A stretch of DNA of 64,000 bases. Source: Armigeres subalbatus (lineage: Eukaryota; Arthropoda; Insecta; Diptera; Culicidae). Below the pieces are notes generated by a model. That model saw nothing but the letters and a program-made list of their open reading frames with translations. It did no database searches and had not been told where the DNA came from. Below, piece by piece: positions 30,756-42,300 of the stretch. Where the stretch lies: the NCBI RefSeq assembly GCF_024139115.2, contig NC_085139.1, positions 104,943,935 through 105,007,934 of the forward strand, read 5' to 3'. The number at the start of each line of letters is the position of its first letter. Positions within the stretch are counted from its first letter, which is position 1. Made by a program: the position numbers and the translations under genes.

Positions 30756-33106
30756 GGGTGATCGGGGCAATATGGGCCACCTAAGGAAATCGTTCCGAAA
30801 AGCGCTGAAAAGCTCAAAAAAACACCGTTCAAATGTAGTTGACTTATACTAGAGAATTTTACCTTTCATATTACGTCGATGAATGACGAAAAATGCGTTT
30901 GGAAATTGTTGGAATGCACTTTTGAAAATGTATTGATTTCAATGTGTGTTCCCGACTATACGGGGTGTCGTAATATATCGCATCACTTCACACCTGAATT
31001 ATCTCAGTAACAGCTCTATTTTCAAGTGGTACAATTCTCACGAACCAACTAAACCAACATCTGGTTGCCATGCAATTTTAGTGACATTATTCTATAAAAC
31101 GATGACACCATGCTGAGTGCATCGTCCGGCAAGTCGTTGCCAGCAAGAAGGTCAAATTACAGACCTCCTTGACGGCAACGTACCCTGCTGTGGGAACGCA
31201 ACCCTTAACGCATACGTTGCATTTCATTATTTACAGTACAAGCATATATCAATCACCAATAGTCAATCGCAGTCCAGGCGTCTATCTCTTACTCTGTTTC
31301 CCACTCTTCTATCTCTGTTATTTTCTGTAGACTTATGTAGACTTAATTTAGAATAAAACTTATTTGGAAATAAAGCGAAACATTCAAGATTTAACATTCA
31401 ACAGTGAAGGTGTAAGGTTGTTCTGACTACTGATGACAACCCATCATACGGCGCAGTTACAGGGGCAATATGAGCCACCAGGGATTGACTCCTAAAGTGA
31501 AAGAGCAAGTCTCTCACTTATCATCTATGTATACATATACGATATGAAGCATACCGCGAGAAACTTTTTTCGCAAGCTGTCACGATAGACAACTGATTCG
31601 GGATGTTATACCCCATGATAAATTTCTTTCAGAAAGCTCCAAATGCGGGGAGCACTGGCTCTGATGATGCATTCCTACTTGTTCTACACAGCTGTGCAGT
31701 AACCAACACGGAAGGAGCGAATAGAGATGTCGTAAAATCCCGATTAATCGATTAGTTACTAATCGATTACTCTTGATTCTTGTCGATTATTGAATCGATT
31801 AATCATTGTATAGTAATCGATTCAAAATTAATCGATTTTAACAACGATGAATCGATTAATCGAAATAATCAATTAATTTTCGACATCCTTATGATGTCGT
31901 AAAATTCTGATTAATCGATTAGTAACTAGTAATCGATTAATTTGTGAAGTAAGTAATCGAATTAATCGATTAATTTGCGACATCTCTAGGAGCGAAAACA
32001 AAGCGATTCCATTTTTTCGCACTTGTATACAAGTTTGATAAATTTGTTATCATGGCTTGTTATGATTCGGAACAGTTTTTGCTTCTCTTTTATCATTGTT
32101 CGTTATCTATTGAGAGCGATTTCTGCAAACCCTGTGAGCCACCATTTGGGGTAGAATGGGCCACCCTTCCAAAACCTTTATTTAGGCGAAAAAAGTATCG
32201 TAATATGGAAGAATATGATATTCCTACAACAGTTGTGAGTATTCTATACCAAATAAAATGAAAAAACTGCACAACAGCGGACTGAGGAGGAAGGAAGGAG
32301 CTCATCTTTTTTGCGAAACGATTTGATGCTTACAAGAAAAGTTATTAAGGAAACACTGAACCGTGGGAAATTCTATTTAACACGTAAAAGAATAACATCA
32401 ATATCAATAATGAGCATTTTTGTTTTATACATAACTTTGCTTACAAAAGTCAAATCGCTTCGCAACAACAACTGTCTTTCAGTTTAGAAAGTGTTCTATA
32501 AAGTCGACGTGTTGCTTATATTCAAATAGTTCATGGGCCACCTCACGGAACGATCTTTTACATCAATATCGATTTCCATAGTAATTTTCATACAAACTTG
32601 AAATGACGTGTGCACATTTGATTGTCCAAATCTAAATCAGCTCAAAATTTAGGAGGTTTATTTAAATGGCAAATGCAATCGTTTAAGCATCGGGGAGCAA
32701 AAAAGTCAAAATTTGAATCACTCTAATGCCCATATTGCCCCCATAGAGACTGGTTTTGGAAAAAAAAAAGTTTTATGATAAATTCAGATTTGTATCAATA
32801 TAAACATGTGTGCACAATATTCAATTTTAATATATCTTTTGATAGTGGTGTATTTTTGACCTATATTTTAATCAGTTTTGGGTCAAAACCTTATTTATAA
32901 ACTTGAAATCTTGAAACTTGAAAATTTACATTTTCAAGTGTATTTTCATGTTTGAATTGAATTTTATTGCGGTTTTCACGTTGATGCATATGTGGAGCAT
33001 CCTCTTAAAGATCGTATAAATTTTACATGATAAAAACTTGTCAATAAGCTCAAAATGAGGGTGGCTCATATTGCCCCGTATGTTCATATTGCCCCTACTG
33101 CCCCTA
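30753..33106. mobile_element. 2.35 kb TIR element with GGGGCAATATG-type subterminal repeats
   Basis: The left end reads taggggtgatcggggcaata and the right end, inverted, tagggg with the same ggggcaatatg motif. The motif ggggcaatatgRgccacc recurs at about 30768 and 31461 and inverted at about 32736, 33061 and 33085. No transposase is visible. A hAT MITE (31724-31988) is nested. A hairpin at about 31133-31180 and an LTR-like AT-rich block at 31187-31440 lie inside. Probably a non-autonomous DNA transposon. Confidence 0.6.
31724..31988. mobile_element. hAT-like MITE packed with ATCGAT motifs
   Basis: 265 bp. TIR TAGAGATGTCG at both ends and perfect 8-bp duplications ggagcgaa (31716-31723, 31989-31996). 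The interior is dominated by attaatcgattaat-type palindromic units, including an internal repeat of the terminal motif at about 31881-31930. Confidence 0.88.
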
Positions 33107-33216
33107 TACCGAAATATGAATTACTACTAATATGAAATAAAATCTAGCTTTGAAGCTTGTCTCATTCGAGCCAGAGGAAAATCATCGCAACACTAATTGT
33201 TAGAAATCAATAAAAA

Positions 33217-33222
33217 TTTATT
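33217..33222 (-). terminator. Polyadenylation signal of EXO1
   Basis: AATAAA on the minus strand, about 175 nt after the stop codon. Confidence 0.5.
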
Positions 33223-33396
33223 AACACGTAAATTGTGATTAAACTTATAATAATAATTCTCAAATGCAAACTACTCATCTGGCAGTGTTTGATAAATTTG
33301 TCCCGCAAGTAATATCACTTCAATTGAACTCTGTGAAAAAAATCAAATGAAAATTATATTAGGTTCCATGTCACCATCACAAATCGAATTATATTC

Positions 33397-36300
33397 TTAC
33401 TTTTTCTGGAATCCAAACATCGAAAGCTTGCTCTGATTTGGTCCAACGTCCTTTACACCTTTCTTCGAAAGTCCGACCCGCCGACAGGTTGCTTTCTTCT
33501 GACTGCTACTGCTGCCGCTCTTACCCATGCTAGGTGCTAATTTCTGACTAACAGTTATTGTATCTCGCGAATTCTCGTCACCATCGTCTTTAATCTCAAC
33601 AACATCATTCTCTTCAGTAGGCTCAACATGCTGCGGCGTTTCCGTAGAGCAACCCGTACTCAACCGGTTCGGACCTTTTTTGGCAAACAGTGACACCCTA
33701 GAGATAGGCTTCTGTTGTTCGTCGGACTGATTTTCCTTTTGCGACGAACTGAAACCCTCCTCGGGTTCCTCCACGAAGCCACTGTCCAACTTCTCTACGC
33801 TTCGTTCCCCTTTGACTGGGGGAGCTGGAGAACTGCTGGATCCGTTGTGTGGAAACGGTCGTTGCTTCTTGGGCGTTTTTTCGCCTCTTGCTTCCGGTGA
33901 GAGCAGGTACACGCTGGTTGTTTGAACAGGACTTGTTTCCTCCTGTATTTCGAGCATAGGTTGGTTATCATTTTTATCGGCGGACGGGGATGTCGAGAGA
34001 TTGCTTACAGTGGTTATCAGTTGGCTAGACGATGAAGTCGAGAAGAATCGACTGATCACTTTCTGGCTATCATTTCCCAAAACAGTCCGTTTGAAGCGGC
34101 TGAGCTTCTCAGTTTTGGATGTCAGTTGGAGAATAGGTTTGGTGTCGTATTCGATTTTCTTTACAGGACTAACCTGCCGTAAAAGGGAACTATTTTCTGC
34201 CGTGATTTTAAGCGGCGACTTCAGTGCGTTCGATTCTGCGAATTGTTCCTGGACTGGAACTGGAGCCGTGGATTTTACCTGTAGCAATAAAAACATGTTA
34301 ACTAAAAATTCAATCGGCGGCATACTCCGTTTGGCATAATGCCATCTGGCATAAGGACTGTTTGGTATAATGTGCACGCGGGAGGCTAAATTGAAGGCCG
34401 TTCGATAAAGTATTTGAAGTAACACATACGTTCCATAGAGTAGTAAAGAAAGCATTAATTTTATTTACGTGGCTATAAAAGCTAAGCCACATAATGTAGA
34501 GAAAGCAACGAAACACATTTGGCCTTATATCGGGCAAATGCGAGCAAAACATATTGTTTTGCCTTCTTCCTCTTCTTCTTATTGGCATTACATCCCCACA
34601 CTGGGACAGAGCCGCCTCGCAGCTTAGTGTTCATTAAGCACTTCCACAGTTATTAACTGCGAGGTTTCTAAACCAAGTTACCATTTTTGCATTTGTATAT
34701 CATGAGGCTAACACGATGATACTTTTATGCCCAGGGAAGTCGGGACAATTTCCAATCCGAAAACTGCCTAGACCGGCACCGGGAATCGAACCCAGCCACC
34801 CTCAGCATGGTCTTGCTTTGTAGCCGCGCGTCTTACCGCACGGCCAAGGAGGGCCCCATTGTTTTGCCTTATAACGGGTAAATACGAGCAGGTCAAGAAA
34901 GTAAAATAACATATTGGGATGAATATTGCCCGTTGCATCAATTTTTAGACTCTGGCGCAACTTCGTTTTGCTTTAAATTTTCAGCGTGCACACCAATACA
35001 TTCAAGCTTTCTTTGTAATTGTTTTTTTGTTGTTGATATTCATCGGACACACGTGTTTTTGTTTACTCAAACAAACAGCAAACAGTGGTTATTCATTTGT
35101 ATGTCATACACGGGGAAAATATTCACGCAAATAATTTTCGCGCAGGAGTCTAATAAGGCGGAATCTGCGCAATAATATTCATGCAATAGTTATTCATAAT
35201 GCTTACAGATGTGTGATCAAGCAACTATTATGTAGGGTACGGCAGATCACTCCATTAACAGGACACTAGATGTGTTGAGTACGCCCTTGCCGTACATGCG
35301 CACCTTCTCATCCAATATGCACCATTTGCTCACACCAACGTACGTAGGTATATTTCGTACCTCACGCCCGAGATCGTTAGATATATGTCACAGGTTGGGG
35401 AGGTATTGTATAATTAAAATCATATCACTCGTCAATAGAAACGTCTCGTGGCATTTAATGTTAGCTCGAACTAAAAATCAGAAGGGTTATATACAAGATA
35501 CGACCGCCCGACGTAAACTACGTAGAACAGATCATAAGATAATTATTTTGGTTAGATCCTAGAGTGATTGAAATTTTGACTTTGGTGCTCCCTTTTTGGT
35601 GCTCATTTGCTGTTTTGGTGAGCCTCCTAAATTTTCAACTGAATTGGTTATAATATAACTCAGTACGAGCAGTTTGAAGTTTGTATGGAAATTACTATAG
35701 AAAGCGCCCCGTATGTGAGAGATCGTTTCGTGAGACGGATCATTAACTATTTAGGGGGAGATCTCCCAACGCCGGACACCTCCCAATACCGGACACTCCT
35801 TAAAACGACACTACTTGCAGAGGTCCCTCCTTCATCTTATTAAGTACAAAAGGAAGCTATTGAAAAGGTTTCTAACGGCAAGTAATAAAAATTCTTCACA
35901 CCTATTTTGTTACACTTACTTCAATTCAATTGTTTCTTCTTGCTGAGAAAGCCACATAAATTATCAGAAACAAAAATTGAAGAGGACATTGAAAAAGGTG
36001 GGAATTTGGATTAGGATGTAAAAAATTTAGTTGAAGAGTCAAATAAGCTCCACTAACAATTGTTAAGAAAATTATTTTGAACTTTTTAGTGGAATGTCTT
36101 CACTTGTCATAAGACGAGTTTGTACAATCCCATTGAATTCCACCACTTAATTGTATCTCGACAGATACGTATTTCGACCTCAACAGTAAGGCCGTCTTCA
36201 GTATCTCGTACTTGACTCGACTTGTCGAGTCCAAGTCGGGTCAATTATGAGATACTGAAGACGGCCTTACTGTTGAGGTCGAAATACGTATCTGTCAAGA

Positions 36301-39300
36301 TACAATTAAGTGGTGGAATTCAATAGGATTGTACAAACTCGTCTTATGACAAGTGTCCACTAAAAATTTTCAATATTGTAAATTTACAACTTAAAGCACG
36401 TGGAAAATATTACTATTCTGAATGATGTCTTTACTCATGTAACAGGAACTTAGTCACATTTGAACATGATGCAATAGTGTCCGGTACTAGGAGACATTTT
36501 TCTGAATCGTAAAATTTTTCATCAAAATTGATCGTTGAGAAACGTGTTCAAATGATAAAATATAGTTTGTATGAATCATCAATGGTCAAAAGTCATATTT
36601 TGCGTTTCTTTCTTCTATCTATTCTTCCTTTGAGGCAATATAACTGACGAAGAGGATGACCGATTTGTGAGATTTCCTCACTAATCGATTCATATTGATA
36701 TCAGCTGTGTTTCTATTCTATATGTAAAAGGTTAGTCAATTTTATAAGAAAATTTGAGAAAATTGTCAAAATACAATATTAGGGCGAATTTGGAGAAAAC
36801 CTAATGCGATCGCTCCAAAAAATGATCTAGAGTGCGGCGTCGCAATCAACGCAGAAAAAGACATTTCGAACGTTAAACGTAAAAACCCGAGCAACGCAGG
36901 GTACGTTCTGCTAGTATGGTATAATTGGAAACTTAATCCGGATAGTTAGTTTTTTTTTGTTAAATGGCTTATGTGTCCGGCATTAGAGGATCTCCCCCTA
37001 AATATAATCAACCCGAAGACTTCGTAGAATATTACTAATTCTGTAAGACGGTTATTGTTGCGAACCGATCGGATTTTCGTAAGCAAAGTTATAAAGAAAA
37101 TTAAAATGCCCATTATTGATATGTTATTCTTTAACGTGCTCAATTGAATTTCCCACGAATTAGTATTTCCTTAATAATTTTGCTTGCAAGCAGCGAATTG
37201 TCTCGCAATAAAGACGATTTATTCACTTGCTAAATTTCCTATGTTGCCAAAGTACTCACAGATTTAAATATTAATGAGCAACGTTGCAAAGCGGGTTTCC
37301 AAAAAAAATTGCTGTTCCTAGTAATTCTCATACAAACTTCAAACCGCGCGTGCGTGCTTAGTCAAAATACAACCATTGGGATGTGGGATATATGATGTCG
37401 GGAAGTAGCGAGGTTTGTTTTGGTAAACGTTTTGCCGCGTGTAATGTGTAGTTTTTCCGCAAATCATGTTCGATCGCACACCAATCCATTTATTGTCGGC
37501 GTAGCACCAAGTTAGAATTCGGAAGTCGGGACTTCCGAACCGAACTTTCTTCCGAAGTTTTATTTGTCAAACTAATTGATGCGTTGTTTAGCGCATCTTT
37601 AGGCGAATCCAGCGCACTACTTCCGAAGTTGGGAAAGTTGCCTGTATCTGGAGAAAAATCCAACTTCGGCATAAAAAGCGGTATAAATTTATTCCGGATA
37701 CACAATATGTTTCGAACAAAATTGGCGTAACTCACTATATGTGAAAATGGTTGGATATGACAATTTAAAATTTTCATTTAAAATTTATTATTTATTTAAT
37801 TTATTTATTATTTATTATATAATTTATTTATTATATATTTGTTTCGATTGTTATTTGACTTAGAGTGATTAATGCATTTCATAGTTAATTGCCTATTAAA
37901 TGCCGATTAAATGCTTTTGAAGTGTTATTTTAAAGGGATGTTGCCTAAATAGTAGGATACACGCTAACTCTCACCTACTCAGTGACTGAGTAAAATTGCA
38001 TTGCTCTTTCTATTTTTTATCTCTTTCTATACCACAGAAATTTTACTCAATTTCCGTCAAACAAGTTAGAGTGTAACCTTGTTTAAAGTTGATAATCAAT
38101 TTTAATATTCACCTCTTGCTTACATGAACATGTCCAGCATCTGTAGCACTTTTTCACAAGCACTACCTTGTTGCTCCAACCACGATCATTGCTCTGGTTC
38201 TATTTTGTACTTTTTGTGCGAATCACCGCACAAAAGTAGAGCGCAAGAACCAACCGCAGACGGCGATCGTAACGAAACTGTGAAATTTTACTGGGTTGGT
38301 GAAGATTTGGGTTTTTTAATGTTTTTACGTTGATAATCGATAGTTCCAATAGGCTTTAAAAATTGCTGGAGAGTTGCCGATTCGATTGATAATAAAATCT
38401 CGAAAATCCATTGAAAGATAAAGGAGCTATTAGCGTTTGAAATCTATCCTAATTTCGTGACGGTCTCGAATTTGGAAATTTCCGTTTTACACCCTGTATC
38501 AGAGTTTTCCCCTTAGACGTAGTTTACGTCAAAAGTGAAATCTACTTAATCTATATTCTACATCTTCGGTTGACTTACATAGCTCAAGTTAAAGGTAATA
38601 ATAGTCTATTATGAATTAGAGCTAAATTGAAATTATTGAAAACTTTTTTCTCTTAAATAGTAAAAGTATACAGCTGAATTATCTCTAACCTTAAACCTAC
38701 GCTACACTAGACCTACATGCAAAGGTAATTAAAAATAGTTGAATAATATGTACAAGTACTCCACGATGTTGTTTAGTACGGATATTATAGTTACAGATAT
38801 TAATGCATAAGCATCATCAGTAGGAATTCCGTAACCGCCTAGCCTATTCGACACACTGTGACTGTACCCATTCCGTGAACCCTGCATGGTGGAACTAACT
38901 ATACGTAGGGGGACAAGGGGCAATATGGACACCCTAAGGTTTTAATCAATTTTAGGTGATTTAAATTGAATATCATTCGGATTTCTAGCAATTACATGAT
39001 ACTATTACTCGTTAACTACCAGTTCTGTTTTGAATCGTATTGAAAATAAGGCAATTTCAATTAAATAGGACGATTTTGTAATAGTTAATTTTTCACTACT
39101 CTCGGGAAGGTATCGGGGTAGATTGGACACCCCCATGGGGCAGTATGGACACCCTTATAAAACATGAAGAAAATTATCTTACTTGGGATTATATGCCATT
39201 GTAACCTATTTCATGGATCATCCAACATAAATATTACCCAATTGTTCATCTTCCTGTCATGATTTTGTATGAGACACCTAAAATTGTGTTTGGATCATCA

Positions 39301-42300
39301 ACATCCGAAAATCTATTTCCCTCTTCTTAAGCGAGGTCATGTATGGTCGTTTTCTATATTAATTCCATGACGAATAGAAGAAGATTGATTACGTAACGCA
39401 AAAATATGCCACTTTCAGTCGGTCTCATACATGTATGTCGAACTTTTTGTATGAAGCATATGATTGTTTTTATATGGATCCTCACACTTATTACACTTAT
39501 CAATTGTCTCTACTCTAAGCATTGCATAATCTATGCATACTCTTAGTCGCTCTACTGGCATCGCCAATCCTTCCAATGAGTTGTACCGATCAACTTTCCC
39601 AACGAGATTGCCAAATCTATACAAAACACTTCCTTTTTTGTCGCACTTTCAGCGACTTTTATGGTATATATATGCTTCTATGGTATATATGTCATGTACT
39701 GGAACTTTTATAGCGATTTATAATTCCGCACCATAATAACACGAAAATAACACGATATGGAAGCTAAGTTCGATGAGCTTGAGGTTATGTTTTTAATTTT
39801 TAAGGTGTCAGTTCTACCCCCATATAGAGTGTTCAGTTTGCCCCAACAGGTGAACAAATTTAAAAACTGTTGGAAATTTTGTAAAAATCAAGGAAACTTG
39901 TCACGAATGCATGCCAGAGCACTGTAAATAACAGAATTTTGCTATGGGATGACCAATAATTGAGAAATCATCTTCTGTGGTAAAGTAAAGCTTATTTTAT
40001 AGGAGGTGAAACTTATAATTTTTAACCATTTGGAAGACATTCTAACTTTTTTGTCAAATTTATGCACTAAGAAAATAAAACAATGGCTTCTACGCTATAA
40101 ATTAGTTGTTTATGAAAGGATTATAGAGTTCGCTGTATTGAAAGTAGAAAAATGATTGAATTAACAAGAATATTGGGGGTGTCCAATCTGCCCCGGGTGT
40201 TCATAATGCCCCCTGGTCCCCTGTATTGTAAAATGTTACAGGAATATAATAATACTCTGATCAATGAACGTAATACCCATTCATTCGGTTGTTCTCTTTG
40301 GTGTTATTTTATCGGAAATCATCTCGTGCAATTAGTTGGCAAGGCCAACAAGATGTGTACGTAAGAAATGAAATGTTCTTATTCTAATACGTTATCTAAA
40401 TAAATATTATTTGCATAACATTGAACGTGCTGCTTACAACATGGTGTCAGATAATTTGCTCCTCACCCCAACACTTATTTTCAAGATTAGATTATAGAAT
40501 ATAGGGCAAGCGGAATTTAAAGTAAGCAAGTCGTTTTCTACACTCTAAATAATCATCACGTCATATTCACGTGAAAAATCACGTAACTGATCTGTCTTGA
40601 ACAAACTACGATTGTTACGTGACTTTAGTAATGTCCACCTGAAATTCACGTAACTTTTACTAAAAATCTTGGTGAATATGTTTGTATGTACTCGTAAACA
40701 ATTTAAGTGAGATTGTGTTAGTGTGATTGCAGCTTCGGCATTTACGAAAAACCAGCAGTGTAAACAATCTTCACGTCAGATTTACCTGAAAACAAACGTG
40801 GTTATCATCCACCATACTTTTCACGTGAGATTGACTTGACAATCACGTAAGAATGAATGACACATAACCTAAACATAATTAAGCTGCGCAGAGGTAAGCG
40901 ATTTTTTAGGTGCAACTAGGCGAGAATTTTCCGAACCTGCAATTCCCTCCTTGGTATTATAACCGGCAAAAAAATATCAACGGAAGTCACATGAAATTTA
41001 GAAGATTTGTAGAAAAGTGATATGGAAGAAGCTTAAGCTACATGAAGTCTAGAAATACAGTTTTTCGGTAGCATTAGTACAAAAATTTTATTTCAGATTT
41101 CAACTTCCAAGGGTGGAGAAAGAAACTAGTTTCAACATTTCTGACCAAACCTGATAAATTTAATTCGACATTGGTCAGTAACTTTGATTTGTTCTCCAAC
41201 AGTGTTTTAGCGGGTCTACTACGAAAGGCCGAATCACAAAAGGCCGAATCACGAATGGCCGAATTACAAAAGGCCGAAAGCAAAAAAGGCCGAATGCACA
41301 AAAGGCCGAAACCACAAAAGGCCGAAATCACATAAGGCTGAATCACAAAGGCCGAAACCACAAAGGCCGAATCATTAAAGGCCGAATAAAATCGGCAGAC
41401 CAACAAAGTTTACCGGAGCGCGCGCGCTCGCTCCGGTCCACTTTGTTGGTCTGCCGATTTTATTCAGACTTTTTTTTATTCAAATACTTAATATAATTTA
41501 GAATATGCGGATTATTTTGTGATTTCTCAGTGAAGTCTTGTGAAGTCAGTTTCTTTTAAATTGGGAGAAAATGATATGCATTGAGGAACACCGCGTTACT
41601 GCAAGTTATACAGCTTTTGGTCAAAAGCATAATAATTGAAAAAAGTCTATTTTATTTAGCTTCTGATGTCGCAATTAGATCATGAGTAGTGTGCATCATT
41701 AGCACAATGCTCAACCATGCATCATGAAGCGCACAACTCCTAAATTGATGCAAATCGGCAATTCGATTCTGTGAGCCATGAATCCGGTGGAATTTAACTC
41801 GGGCTCTTGCATTAGATTTGGGAATTTAACTTTTCCTGATAATGATTACTACGTAATGATTACTACGTCAGCAAAGGAAGAAAAAAGAGAGCTCTTGGAT
41901 TACTCCGTTACTTTAAAGTGATAATATTTATCCGTATGTTCATGCTTTCATTACTGCAATGAAGATTGATCTATTATGCAATATATAAGGAATCAAATTG
42001 ACTCTGTAAACACCGTCATACAACTTCTTTCAATTGAAAAATTGAGCTTCGACGTTGAACTGACGTTAAATACCTCAACTGAATAAGATTGATTAAGATC
42101 GCTGCTAGTAGTTGCAAAACACGTGGCCAAGTTTTTTTTAATAGGGCAGCATAATATAAGTAAACGTAAATTTGTCAATATTCCAAGTTCTCTTAATTGA
42201 AAGATTGAAACTTTTTGTAATGATTCGGCCTTTTGTGTTATTCGGCCTTTTGAGATTCGGCCTTTTGTATCATTCGGCCTTTCGTGGTTCGGCCTTCTGG

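Noticed and set aside
31187..31440. Solo LTR inside the 30753-33106 element
   Set aside because: AT-rich with an AATAAA and a TGTGGG start, but no matching end or target duplication was found.
32052..32261. 69-codon frame inside a TIR element as a transposase remnant
   Set aside because: Too short, and no catalytic or DNA-binding motif visible.
41074..41406. 110-codon minus frame with repeating SAF motifs
   Set aside because: It is the translation of the GGCCGAAT array.
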